37,920 nt of DNA from an uncultured Caryophanales bacterium (GTDB lineage Bacteria > Bacillota_I > Bacilli_A > RFN20 > CAG-826), in NCBI GenBank assembly GCA_946183335.1, contig CAMGZN010000002.1, forward strand, positions 1-37,920. Reading direction: 5' to 3'. How positions within the stretch are numbered: the first letter of the stretch is position 1; each line of letters opens with the position of its first letter. A program made the translations under genes and the position numbers. Shown piece after piece: positions 29,706 to 37,920 of this stretch. Below the pieces are notes generated by a model. The model had not been told where the DNA came from. It was given only the letters and a program-made list of their open reading frames with translations, and ran no database searches.

Positions 29706-32700
29706 ATGAACAAATTATTTACAAAAGTAGCCGCGCTAACCCTCGGTGTAGCGATGGCTGCTGGTGTAGGTGTTGCTGTTGGTTCTGCTAAAGCAAGCGA
29801 AGTCAAAGCTGCGGATTATAGTGAAACATTTGTTTCTAAAAATTCATCTAAATACTATGAAAACGGCTTTGTTGTTGGCACACTAGATTCTGGTTCGAAA
29901 GCAACATTTAGTGGTGAGCATATTACATTGACTCAAGATAAAAATGATTCAAACAATGATGTTGTCATTTCATATGCTGAAATTCGTATTTATGCTAAGC
30001 ATAGTCTTACAATTGAACCTGCATCAGGTTATGCGATTACCTCAGTTGTTTTAAATTGTGATAGCTCAGCATATGCTAATGCTATTGGCGGAACATCATT
30101 GACAAATTGTACTGTTGCCGTGAATAGTTTGACCGCAACATTAACACCAACAGACGGAACTGCTGCATTATCTTTTAAGAATGCTGCTCAGAGTCGAATT
30201 CGTACATTGGTTGTTAATTATTCTGATAGCGGTGATACTCCAACTACTCAATACAATGTAACTGATAGTGTTGAAAATGGTAGTGTTTCACCATCAAAAG
30301 TTAATGAAGGCGCAACTCTTACTGCAACAATTAAACCTGACACTGGTTACACCCTTCCAGAGACAGTTACTGTCACTATGGGTGGTACAGCTGCAACTCA
30401 CACCTATCAAAATGGCGTAGTTACAGTTCAAAATGTTACTGGTGATGTCGTTATTTCTGGTTCTTGTCCAGAAAAACAAGCTCCTCAACCTGTCGACTTA
30501 CCAGATGGCGAATATACAGCATCTTTCCCATACGCAAATCCTTTCCCAACAGAAATTGATGTTGTCGATGGACAATCTGCTAAAGTTGCTGCTTTAACAT
30601 CTTCCATTTCCGCTGTCAGCACATACGATGATTCACATTCCGAGTATGTCATTGCAGCTAACCAATCAATTGAAATTAACAATTTAACAAACGGTAAGAT
30701 CAGCAAAGTTGATATTCACATTTATCAGTACAAAAATTTCAATGTTTATGTTGATGATGCCACAGATCCAGTTTACACGGGTGATGGTACAAATGCTGGT
30801 AATGATGCCCACATTGAAGTGACTACAAATGCTTTAAGCAAAGTTAAAATCACTGGTAACGGTGGTGATAATGGAAGCCGAACATTTAAAGTTTTTGATG
30901 TGAAGGTTTATATCGTTGTTGCTAGTGCACCAATTGCTGTTGAAGGCGTTTCTTTAAATGCTGACGAAGCAACAATGGCTGTTGGCGCCACCTATAACTT
31001 AACTGCAACCATTACACCAAATGGCGCTGATAACCCAGCAGTGACCTGGTCTTCAAACCCAACCAGTGTTGCTACTGTTAGCGATAATGGTGTCGTCACA
31101 GCCGCTGCTGCTGGTGATGCTGTTGTTACAGTTACAACTGTTGATGGAGGATTTACTGATACATTCATAGCTCACGTTGTCGAAGTTAATTATGGCAGTG
31201 AATCTAGTCCATTAACTGTTGAAGAAGCAAGAGCTGCATTAGATGTTTCTGGTGCTGCAACAAGCTTACAAAAATTATGGGTTTATGGTGAAGTATATTC
31301 TTCAAGTTATAACTCTCAATATCAAGACTACACTCTCTGGTTAAAGAGTTCTGATGGTTCTGAAAACGAATACTTTGAAATCTATAGTGGTTCTGTTACT
31401 GCTGCCATTACTGAAGATGATACTCAAGCTAATGCTTTAGCTGGTATTACTGTTATCTGCAATGGTTATGGAAAGATTCATAACAGTTCAGTTTATGAAT
31501 TATTTAAATCAAATAATGAGAAACCAACTATTGCGAAGTATGAAGCTCCACAACCAGCTACTTATGAAGTTTCCTTCTATGAAGGAAATACAGGTGGAGG
31601 TTCTCAATACGCCGAAGGCGCAAAGGTGACCATTCCACAACCAACAGAATCCTTAATTCCAGAAGGCAAGGAATTTGACTACTGGGAACACAAGGAAACT
31701 GGTGATCACTATGCTCCAGGTGATGAATTCACCGTTGGAACAAGTAGTGCTCGTTTTGATGCCGTTTATAAAGATGCTACTCCAGTTGCTGGTTGGAGTG
31801 ATGAATTATTAGCAGCATTCCAATCCTCTTTACATGGCGTTGTCCCAACTTATGCTGATTCAGTTTCAGGATTAGAGTATGTTTCAAATTATGATGATTT
31901 TGAACTTAGTTTCTCTGATTTAGAAACTGCAAGTGCACAATTAGCAACTCTTTGTAACGGATGGAGTTTTGATGGTGAAGGTGCTGATATTGAATACTAT
32001 ATTCAAACACAAGATCAGCTTGGTTACGCCGTTGGATATTTATATCAATCTGGTGATACCTATTCACCAACACTTCAGTTTGATCAAACTGCATATGAGC
32101 AAGAAATGCAAGCAGCTTTTGCTGCTAAAATGCATAACAACATTCCACCATTCTTACATAAAACATATGCCCAATTTACATATGTTGACGCTGCATCGAT
32201 GTTCTGCTCCAATAGTTTGTTAAGCAATCAAGGATTGACAATGTTGCAAACAAAATTAACAAATCTTGGATTTGCTTTAATGAGCGAAGCCGCTACTGGA
32301 ACAAGATATGTTGTTGTAGCTCAAGGTGGCATTTCTGGCACCGTTTATCAATATGGTGCATATTGCCAAGATGGCGGAATTATGGTTGTTGAATTATTTG
32401 TCATGGATGAATATTCAGCTATGTCTGCTAACGTTTACTATTCTGCACAACCACTATCCATTGCATTAAGCGGTGAATATAAAACTGTGTTTGAATATGG
32501 CGAAGAATTCGATTCAACAGGCCTTATTGTGACTGCAACAATGTCAGATGAAACTGAACTTGATGTTACTCAACAAGCTTCATTTGCTGGTTATGATGCG
32601 TCTGTATCTGGCCAACAAACCATTACTGTGACTGTTGGAAATGATGAAACTTCCTATGTTGTTACCGTGAATGAACCAGCTCCAACTTACGATGCTGATG

Positions 32701-33095
32701 CATTCGCAAAAGAATTACTTGAGAAAGTTGCACCAATCTGTGCTAACTACGATGGTAAGAAGAACAACAGGACTGCTTTAAAAGAAGTCTGGACAGAAAT
32801 GGCTGTCAAGTACGGAACACTTTCCGAAGAAGAAAAAGCCAAAGTTGTCGCTGCTGCTGCTAAAGCAGATGGCACTGATCTTGAAAAAGCTATGGCCTTC
32901 TATAACTTTGCTTGTAAGAAGTATGGCTTAACCAAGTTCATTGCTGGACGTCAAGTTAAAGCGATTGTTAACGAACCAGTTCAAAACAATAGCATTCTCC
33001 CAATCGTTGTGATTGTGGCTTCATCTGTTGCCGCTGTTACAGCGATCGGAGTTGTCATTGCTCTTAAACGTCGTAAAAGCTTATTAACCAAATAA
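29706..33095 (+). CDS. Large multidomain surface protein with Ig-like domains and a C-terminal membrane anchor
   Basis: 1129 residues. A signal peptide (MNKLFTKVAALTLGVAMAAG, cleavage near residue 30-36) is followed by a beta-rich region. Then come a NGSVSPSKVNEGATLTATI repeat-type domain (about 180-257), a Big_2 Ig-like domain (about 411-493), an OB-like domain (about 500-600), an InlB/Flg_new-like beta repeat (about 618-688), a Big_3 Ig-like domain (about 924-990), and a helical domain. The C-terminal helix ILPIVVIVASSVAAVTAIGV precedes KRRKSLLTK; there is no LPxTG. It is probably an adhesin or glycan-binding surface protein. The ATG at 29706 has ribosome binding site AAAGGAG; the ATG at 29664 lies before that site. 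Confidence 0.88.
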   Translation: MNKLFTKVAALTLGVAMAAGVGVAVGSAKASEVKAADYSETFVSKNSSKYYENGFVVGTLDSGSKATFSGEHITLTQDKNDSNNDVVISYAEIRIYAKHSLTIEPASGYAITSVVLNCDSSAYANAIGGTSLTNCTVAVNSLTATLTPTDGTAALSFKNAAQSRIRTLVVNYSDSGDTPTTQYNVTDSVENGSVSPSKVNEGATLTATIKPDTGYTLPETVTVTMGGTAATHTYQNGVVTVQNVTGDVVISGSCPEKQAPQPVDLPDGEYTASFPYANPFPTEIDVVDGQSAKVAALTSSISAVSTYDDSHSEYVIAANQSIEINNLTNGKISKVDIHIYQYKNFNVYVDDATDPVYTGDGTNAGNDAHIEVTTNALSKVKITGNGGDNGSRTFKVFDVKVYIVVASAPIAVEGVSLNADEATMAVGATYNLTATITPNGADNPAVTWSSNPTSVATVSDNGVVTAAAAGDAVVTVTTVDGGFTDTFIAHVVEVNYGSESSPLTVEEARAALDVSGAATSLQKLWVYGEVYSSSYNSQYQDYTLWLKSSDGSENEYFEIYSGSVTAAITEDDTQANALAGITVICNGYGKIHNSSVYELFKSNNEKPTIAKYEAPQPATYEVSFYEGNTGGGSQYAEGAKVTIPQPTESLIPEGKEFDYWEHKETGDHYAPGDEFTVGTSSARFDAVYKDATPVAGWSDELLAAFQSSLHGVVPTYADSVSGLEYVSNYDDFELSFSDLETASAQLATLCNGWSFDGEGADIEYYIQTQDQLGYAVGYLYQSGDTYSPTLQFDQTAYEQEMQAAFAAKMHNNIPPFLHKTYAQFTYVDAASMFCSNSLLSNQGLTMLQTKLTNLGFALMSEAATGTRYVVVAQGGISGTVYQYGAYCQDGGIMVVELFVMDEYSAMSANVYYSAQPLSIALSGEYKTVFEYGEEFDSTGLIVTATMSDETELDVTQQASFAGYDASVSGQQTITVTVGNDETSYVVTVNEPAPTYDADAFAKELLEKVAPICANYDGKKNNRTALKEVWTEMAVKYGTLSEEEKAKVVAAAAKADGTDLEKAMAFYNFACKKYGLTKFIAGRQVKAIVNEPVQNNSILPIVVIVASSVAAVTAIGVVIALKRRKSLLTK

Positions 33096-33127
33096 TTGCT
33101 TAAATATACTGCATTAATTTAAACAAT

Positions 33128-33160
33128 AGCCTCTCGATAAACGTGTCGAGGGGCTTTTCT
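33128..33160 (+). terminator. Intrinsic terminator after the surface-protein gene
   Basis: 10-bp stem AGCCTCTCGA / TCGAGGGGCT, 8-base loop, then TTTTCTTAT. Confidence 0.88.
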
Positions 33161-33198
33161 TATACTTTGCATATATATGAAATATTTGCACATTTTCT

Positions 33199-33230
33199 TT
33201 GACATCAATATGAACTTTATACTATAGTAT
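33199..33230 (+). promoter_or_regulatory. Promoter of the HTH-capE operon with palindrome and direct repeats
   Basis: Perfect -35 TTGACA (33199-33204) and TATAGT (33223-33228) 18 bases apart. The -10 is inside the exact palindrome ATACTATAGTAT (33219-33230), and TATGAAC occurs twice, at 33209 and 33228. This is a candidate autoregulatory operator for the HTH domain of CapE. Confidence 0.65.
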
Positions 33231-33250
33231 GAACGAAAGAGGTTCCTATT

Positions 33251-34444
33251 ATGTCATTACGTGAAACTCGCAAAAATTGCAAATTAACTCAAGAAGAAGC
33301 TGCCAAACTTTGTGGCGTTTCTCTTCGTACTTATGTTAGTTATGAAAAGGATGAAGAAAAGGCTGATCAGCTTAAGCTTGAACGCATGAAACAAGTTCTT
33401 GCGGAAGAAGCCGCAAAAGATACTTCTATCTTAAAAGATAAGGTTCTTCTCATTACTGGTGGTACCGGCTCATTTGGCCACGCTGTTGTTGATCGTTTCT
33501 TAGACACAGATATTAAAGAAATTCGAATTCTTTCTCGAGATGAAAAGAAACAAGATGATATGCGCAAGGCTTATCATAACGACAAACTCAAATTCTATAT
33601 TGGAGACGTTCGTAATCTTCCATCCATTGTTGATGCGTTTAAAGGTGTTGACTATGTCTTTAGTGCTGCTGCGCTTAAACAAGTCCCATCCTGCGAATTC
33701 TACCCAATGGAGGCTGTGAGAACAAACGTTATTGGTTCAGATAACGTCATTACCGCATGTGTCCAAAACCACGTTAAAAAAGCCATCTTTTTATCAACTG
33801 ATAAAGCGGCTTACCCAATTAACGCAATGGGTATCTCCAAAGCCTTAATGGAAAAGAACGTTATCGCTCGTTCTAGACAAATGCTCAAAGGTGATACTGT
33901 TTTATGCTTAACACGTTATGGAAACGTCATGGCCTCACGTGGATCCGTGATTCCTTTATTCTTAAATCAAATTAAAGAAGGTAAACCAATCACGATTACT
34001 AACCCAGAAATGACTCGTTTCATGATGACACTTGATGATGCGGTGGACCTTGTCCTTTACGCATTTGAACATGGTGAACAAGGAGACCTCTTTGTTCAAA
34101 AGGCTCCAGCTGCAACCATTGAAACACTTGCTAAAGCAATTATTGAATTAACTGGCTCAAAAACTGGTGTTTCTTATATTGGTACACGTCATGGAGAAAA
34201 ACTTTATGAAACTCTTGTCACTCAAGAAGAAATGCTTAAATCCATTGATTGCGGAAACTTCTTTAGAGTTTGCGCAGACAATCGTGATTTAAACTATGAT
34301 AAGTATTTCTCAAAAGGAAATAAGAAACTGAACTTAGGTGAATCATACACCTCACATAATACTGGTCGATTAAATGTCGAACAAATGAAAGAACTTCTGA
34401 AGAAGTTAGAACTCTTTGGTGGACCAGTTCGTCAACACGAATAA
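33251..34444 (+). CDS. capE: UDP-GlcNAc 4,6-dehydratase/5-epimerase (CapE type) with an N-terminal HTH domain (fusion)
   Basis: 397 residues, about 55 longer than typical CapE. Residues 1-55 look like a compact XRE-type HTH (LRETRKNCKLTQEEAAKLCG, then VSLRTYVSYEKDEEK). The SDR domain follows: NAD loop TGGTGSFG (69-76), STDKA (182-186), and MGISK with Met193 and Lys197 in place of Tyr-x-x-x-Lys. That Met is the mark of CapE/WbjB/FnlA, separating it from FlaA1/PseB. It makes UDP-2-acetamido-2,6-dideoxy-L-arabino-hexulose from UDP-GlcNAc, the first step to UDP-L-FucNAc. Ribosome binding site AGAGG. capF follows after three bases. Confidence 0.94.
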   Translation: MSLRETRKNCKLTQEEAAKLCGVSLRTYVSYEKDEEKADQLKLERMKQVLAEEAAKDTSILKDKVLLITGGTGSFGHAVVDRFLDTDIKEIRILSRDEKKQDDMRKAYHNDKLKFYIGDVRNLPSIVDAFKGVDYVFSAAALKQVPSCEFYPMEAVRTNVIGSDNVITACVQNHVKKAIFLSTDKAAYPINAMGISKALMEKNVIARSRQMLKGDTVLCLTRYGNVMASRGSVIPLFLNQIKEGKPITITNPEMTRFMMTLDDAVDLVLYAFEHGEQGDLFVQKAPAATIETLAKAIIELTGSKTGVSYIGTRHGEKLYETLVTQEEMLKSIDCGNFFRVCADNRDLNYDKYFSKGNKKLNLGESYTSHNTGRLNVEQMKELLKKLELFGGPVRQHE

Positions 34445-34447
34445 AAA

Positions 34448-35551
34448 ATGAAAGTCTTAGTTACTGGATCAAAAGGATTTATTGGAAAACACATAGTTGA
34501 ACGCCTTAAACGCGCTCATCATGAGGTTTTTGAATTCGACATTAACGATTCAGAGACATCTTTAATTGAATTTATTCAAGAAGCTGACTGGATTATCCAT
34601 CTCGCTGGAGTGAATCGTCCTTTAACTGTTGAAGAGTTTTACGATGGAAATACTAATTTCACCAAAAAGCTCATTGATTTAGTTAAAAGATTTAATCCAA
34701 GTGTGAAGATTATTGCTAACTCTTCTACACAAGCTGCGTTAGACAACGATTATGGACGTAGCAAAAAGATGGCCGAAGATGCATTAATTGCCTCCGGATT
34801 ATCTGTTTATATCTATCGTTTCTGTAACGTTTTTGGACGTGGATGCCGACCAAATTATAACTCTGCAACAGCGACATTTTGTTATAACATTGCCCACGAT
34901 TTAGATGTCTATGTTCGCGATCCAGAATACGTTGTAAATTACAACTATGTTGAGGACATTTGCGAAGAACTTTTAAATGTCGTTGAAAACAAAGTTAACC
35001 GTAAATTGCTGGTGATTTTATCAGTAAAACCTCAATATTCTTGCTCGCTTGGTAAGCAGGTTGAACTCTTAAAATATTTCAAAAAAAGCGTTCAATCTAA
35101 TGAACATTTACCAACGATTCATGATGAATTTGAATTGAAGCTATTTATGACATTTTTATGGTATTTGTCTGATGAAGGAAGTTCATTTAATTACGCCGAA
35201 GATGAACGTGGCTCATTCGAGGAACTTTATAAGTCAAAAGAGCATGGACAAATCTCTCTTAATGTGGCCTATCCAGGCATTACAAAAGGTGGGCACTACC
35301 ACACCTACAAGAAAGAAATCTTCTATCCAGTCATTGGACATTGTGTCATTCGTCAAAGAAATATTCACAACAACGATATGATTGAAAATGATGTCAAAGA
35401 CAACGAATCTAAGATTGATATCATCCCAGAATATACACACGAAATTACTAATGTAGGAAAAGAAAACTCCTACACATTAATGTGGATCTCTGAAGTTTAT
35501 GACCCAGAGACACACGATACATATCGCGCACCTGTTGATTTAAAGGAGTAA
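34448..35551 (+). CDS. capF: CapF-type bifunctional reductase/epimerase (SDR plus cupin)
   Basis: 367 residues, close to S. aureus CapF. The N-terminal SDR has GSKGFIG (7-13) and YGRSK (Tyr102, Lys106). The C-terminal cupin (about 250-367) has the metal site GGHYH (His283, His285) and a later His in EYTHEI (331). CapF converts the CapE product to UDP-N-acetyl-6-deoxy-L-talosamine, using the cupin for C3 epimerisation and the SDR for C4 reduction. The gene starts three bases after capE without its own ribosome binding site, so it is coupled. Confidence 0.94.
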   Translation: MKVLVTGSKGFIGKHIVERLKRAHHEVFEFDINDSETSLIEFIQEADWIIHLAGVNRPLTVEEFYDGNTNFTKKLIDLVKRFNPSVKIIANSSTQAALDNDYGRSKKMAEDALIASGLSVYIYRFCNVFGRGCRPNYNSATATFCYNIAHDLDVYVRDPEYVVNYNYVEDICEELLNVVENKVNRKLLVILSVKPQYSCSLGKQVELLKYFKKSVQSNEHLPTIHDEFELKLFMTFLWYLSDEGSSFNYAEDERGSFEELYKSKEHGQISLNVAYPGITKGGHYHTYKKEIFYPVIGHCVIRQRNIHNNDMIENDVKDNESKIDIIPEYTHEITNVGKENSYTLMWISEVYDPETHDTYRAPVDLKE

Positions 35552-35556
35552 TAAAT

Positions 35557-36681
35557 ATGGCCAAGAAAATTAAAGTTGTCACGATTATCGGGACTCGTCC
35601 AGAAATCATTCGTCTAAGCGAAGTCATTAAAGCCTTAGATAAAGATGAAGAAATCGAACATCTTTTAGTTCATACCGGGCAAAACTATGACTATGAACTC
35701 AACCAAGTCTTCTTTGAAGACCTCGACTTAAGAGCACCAGATTATTATTTAAATTGTGCTGGTAAAGATTTAGGAGAAACCATCGGTAACGCCATTTCTA
35801 AATCATATGATTTACTCCGTGAACTTAAACCAGATGCTGTTCTTATTTTAGGTGATACAAATAGTGCGTTATGCGCCATTAGCGCAAAACGCCTTAAACT
35901 TCCAATCTTCCATATGGAAGCTGGAAATAGATGTGGAGACTGGAACGTTCCAGAGACAATTAACCGTAAGATTGTTGACCACATCTCTGATATTAATCTT
36001 CCTTATACAAATCACGCCTACGCGAATTTAATGAAGGAAGGTATTGAACCAGAATATACATTCGTCACTGGTTCCCCAATGCTGGAAGTTCTTAACGCCC
36101 AATCTAAGAAGATTGAACGTAGTGATGTTCTTTCACACTTAGGCGTTGAAAAGAACAAATATATCGTTGTCTCTTCTCATAGAGAAGAAAACATCGACAT
36201 CGAGAAGAACTTCAACCAACTTATGCCAGCGATTAATGAAATCGCCGAGAAGTATCAAGTGCCTGTTATCTTCTCAACACACCCACGCACAAAGAAAAGG
36301 CTTGAAGCGAATAACTTTAAGATGCATCCACTTGTCAGAAATCTTAAACCTCTTGGTTTCCTTGACTATGTCAAACTCCAAGAAAACGCGATGTTTGTTC
36401 TTTCTGACTCGGGAACATTAACTGAAGAAAGTGCGATGAGACACTTCCCAGCTGTTCTGATTCGTACATCGACTGAACGTCCAGAAGGCGTTGAAGCCCA
36501 TTCAATCGTTGTTTCTGGAATTACTAAAGAAGGAATTCTAAACGCGATTGATCAAGAACTAAAACAATATAAGAGTGCTGAAACACCGGAAAACTATGAT
36601 GTCGATGATGTCTCTAAATTTGTTGTAAAAATCATCAAAGAAAAGATTGATGTCGTAAATAAAGAAATCTGGAAAAAATAA
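35557..36681 (+). CDS. capG: UDP-GlcNAc 2-epimerase family, CapG/FnlC type
   Basis: 374 residues, a GT-B fold epimerase. Motifs: IIGTRPEIIRL near the start, LVHTGQNYD, LGDTNSAL, MEAGNRCGDWNVPETINRKI (the MEAGNR form marks the CapG/FnlC/WbjD branch rather than WecB), SSHREENID, and SDSGTLTEESA. It converts UDP-6-deoxy-L-TalNAc to UDP-N-acetyl-L-fucosamine, the last step of the pathway started by CapE and CapF. Ribosome binding site AAAGGAG. The L-FucNAc would go into a capsule, glycolipid or glycoprotein; no glycosyltransferase is in the window. Confidence 0.95.
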   Translation: MAKKIKVVTIIGTRPEIIRLSEVIKALDKDEEIEHLLVHTGQNYDYELNQVFFEDLDLRAPDYYLNCAGKDLGETIGNAISKSYDLLRELKPDAVLILGDTNSALCAISAKRLKLPIFHMEAGNRCGDWNVPETINRKIVDHISDINLPYTNHAYANLMKEGIEPEYTFVTGSPMLEVLNAQSKKIERSDVLSHLGVEKNKYIVVSSHREENIDIEKNFNQLMPAINEIAEKYQVPVIFSTHPRTKKRLEANNFKMHPLVRNLKPLGFLDYVKLQENAMFVLSDSGTLTEESAMRHFPAVLIRTSTERPEGVEAHSIVVSGITKEGILNAIDQELKQYKSAETPENYDVDDVSKFVVKIIKEKIDVVNKEIWKK

Positions 36682-36766
36682 TTGGGTAAAAAAAGAAAAT
36701 TTTTTCTAATTTTTTCAATAAAATCAAAAATCGTTTTGTATATTAAGCGAAAAGAGGTAAACAAAA

Positions 36767-37681
36767 ATGAAAAAACAAGTCTTATGTCTCTGCCTTCCAT
36801 TACTCCTCGGATTAGTTGGATGCTCTAAAGGTGATAAAGTTGAATCAGTTGAAGAAAAGAAAGCTGTTGTCAATGAAGTTACTGAAGGAGTGACCAAGCA
36901 TCTTGGTTTCAGTGACTTTGTCCTTGATTTCGACTTCCGTGTTGATGGAGAATTCTCTTCAGAAGGAAACAAATTAGCCTTCGATGATTTTGAAATTGAA
37001 GCTCAAGGGGAGTTCGATTTCCCAGATACGTTGGAAAAAGGTGCCGATATTGCGGGTATTAAAGCCCATGTTGGTTTAACAACTGATGGTGATATTGAAT
37101 ACACCGTTGGTAGCGCCGTAACTAAAGTGGATTGCGACAGTAAGTTCGCAGACTTCTTCTTTGAAGAAGGAACATTCTATGCTGACATCTATAAAAACGG
37201 TTTATCAGATTTCCTCGCGTCGATTATGGAACTTGAAGCCGAATTACCAATCAAGAGCAAACTTAATCTTTCTGAACTCATTGACCCAAACAGTGTCATT
37301 GATCTTCAAAAAGAATTCGAATCTCCAGAAATTCCAGAAGAAATCTTAAGCCAAGTTCAAATCTATGTCTCAGGTGATGAATACACCTTTGAACTTGATA
37401 CAGCAGAAGCCGAATTCACTGATGAAGAAGGCGTGAAGCACAATGTCAAAGAATTCTATGGAGTCGATGTTGAAGCTTCCTTTGTCATTGACAAAGAGTT
37501 CCGTCTCCAAGAACTTGAACTCGAAGGTTCAGTTGACGTCAATAAACTTGATGAAGACCACAAAGCAACTGGAACACTCGCGATTAATCTTGATTTAAAT
37601 TTGAACTACAAGAGCAATCCAACAGTTAAATCAGTTTCGAACAAAGAAGAATACAAACAATTCAAACTCTTCTCTAAATAA
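36767..37681 (+). CDS. Lipoprotein of unknown function
   Basis: 304 residues. Signal peptide with lipobox LVGC (Cys19). The mature part is very acidic and made of repeating amphipathic beta strands (FVLDFDFRVDGEFSSEGN, FEIEAQGEFDFPD, GDIEYTVGSAVTKVD, and a final TGTLAINLDLNLNYKS), like lipid- or ligand-binding beta-sheet lipoproteins (LppX/DUF6612-like shape, not assigned). The ribosome binding site is AGAGGT. A possible -10, TATATT, lies at about 36738. It is flanked by its own terminator. Confidence 0.8.
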   Translation: MKKQVLCLCLPLLLGLVGCSKGDKVESVEEKKAVVNEVTEGVTKHLGFSDFVLDFDFRVDGEFSSEGNKLAFDDFEIEAQGEFDFPDTLEKGADIAGIKAHVGLTTDGDIEYTVGSAVTKVDCDSKFADFFFEEGTFYADIYKNGLSDFLASIMELEAELPIKSKLNLSELIDPNSVIDLQKEFESPEIPEEILSQVQIYVSGDEYTFELDTAEAEFTDEEGVKHNVKEFYGVDVEASFVIDKEFRLQELELEGSVDVNKLDEDHKATGTLAINLDLNLNYKSNPTVKSVSNKEEYKQFKLFSK

Positions 37682-37700
37682 GCTCGAGTTTATAAAATAA

Positions 37701-37724
37701 GGCACGCATCGCGTGTCTTTTTTT
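37701..37724 (+). terminator. Intrinsic terminator after the lipoprotein gene
   Basis: GGCACGC-ATC-GCGTGTC stem with one G-T pair, then TTTTTTT. Confidence 0.88.
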
Positions 37725-37737
37725 GTATCATATAAAT

Positions 37738-37920
37738 ATGAATACTGCGATTGTTTATTATTCGAAACATCACGAGAACACATTAAAACTCTTAAAATCA
37801 CTTCAAGAAGTGGATCCTAGTTTAGTTCTCGTTGATGTCATGAAAGAACCTGATTTTGATTTATCAAGGTTTGAAAGAATTGGTTTTGCCTCAGGAATCT
37901 ATTTTTCTAGGTTTGCTAAA
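37738..37920 (+). CDS. Flavodoxin-like protein, 3' end beyond the window
   Basis: The first 61 codons are visible: MNTAIVYYSKHHENTLKLLK, with an acidic middle and then FERIGFASGIYFSRFAK. The start strand, Y-S-x-x-x-x-N-T phosphate-loop pattern and G-x-A-S-G-I-Y-F second strand fit flavodoxins and small flavodoxin-domain proteins that bind FMN. No Shine-Dalgarno is seen; TATAAA ends one base before the ATG, so the real promoter and start are unclear. Confidence 0.75.
   Translation, partial: MNTAIVYYSKHHENTLKLLKSLQEVDPSLVLVDVMKEPDFDLSRFERIGFASGIYFSRFAK

Noticed and set aside
33251..34444. FlaA1/PseB-type 4,6-dehydratase instead of CapE
   Set aside because: The catalytic position is Met (MGISK), typical for CapE/WbjB, and CapF and CapG follow directly.
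1..37920. Mycoplasma genetic code (TGA as Trp)
   Set aside because: TGA ends ispD, the S1-domain gene and the HAD gene at overlapping operon junctions, and Trp codons are TGG.
1..37920. CRISPR arrays, prophage or insertion sequences
   Set aside because: No regularly spaced repeats, transposase, integrase or phage structural genes were found.

Overview
The window looks like one chromosome segment from an AT-rich, Gram-positive-related bacterium, probably a host-associated lineage near the Bacilli/Mollicutes boundary (RF39/RFN20-like; this placement is inference). Evidence: low GC, many lipoproteins with short signal peptides and lipoboxes, an RNA polymerase delta subunit, long-form HPF, a SAM-I-type riboswitch on metK, and a surface protein anchored by a C-terminal membrane helix. 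TGA is used as a stop (ispD, the S1-domain gene, the HAD gene) and Trp is TGG, so the standard bacterial code applies, not the Mycoplasma code. The MEP isoprenoid genes ispF and ispD are both present at separate loci. No phage, IS element or CRISPR array was seen.

Layout. 1-4.3 kb: a left-truncated ABC transporter with an FtsX-type permease, whose reading frame runs back into a GatA-like amidase fragment; then an M6-type metalloprotease lipoprotein and a cold-shock protein. 4.4-12.1 kb (mostly +): ychF, ispF, argS, rpoE, nrnA, cysQ, a 5'-nucleotidase lipoprotein, a histone-tail/DUF2188 protein, and nfu on the opposite strand. 12.1-13.1 kb: a small RQC-like winged-helix protein and a four-helix membrane protein. 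13.1-13.8 kb: six minus-strand tRNA genes (Gln-CTG, Leu-TAA, Lys-TTT, Gln-TTG, Tyr, Val). 13.8-17.0 kb: minus-strand operon HAD hydrolase - ispD - S1 protein - pgi with overlapping ends. 17.1-20.7 kb: two lipoproteins (one an endonuclease I), tRNA-Leu(GAG), mgtE. 20.7-24.9 kb (+): pduL, SAM riboswitch and metK, hpf, two unknown genes. 24.9-28.1 kb: GlmU-C-like acetyltransferase and an HTH-GlmM fusion, divergent from nagB. 28.2-29.5 kb: a small unknown protein, two candidate small RNAs and mntP. 29.7-33.1 kb: a large surface protein. 33.2-36.7 kb: a three-gene UDP-N-acetyl-L-fucosamine operon, HTH-CapE, CapF, CapG. 36.7 kb-end: a lipoprotein and the start of a flavodoxin-like gene.

Most notable point: two unrelated enzymes of amino-sugar nucleotide metabolism, GlmM (toward UDP-GlcNAc) and CapE (which consumes UDP-GlcNAc), each carry an N-terminal XRE-type helix-turn-helix domain. 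Each gene has a palindrome in its promoter region. This suggests a pair of enzyme-tethered autoregulators around the UDP-GlcNAc node. I do not recall a description of this arrangement. Other points worth a look are the two tandem structured small RNAs next to mntP, a compact SAM-I-like riboswitch, a pAp/nucleotide-salvage gene cluster, several starts that look leaderless, and the GatA::ABC junction at the left edge.
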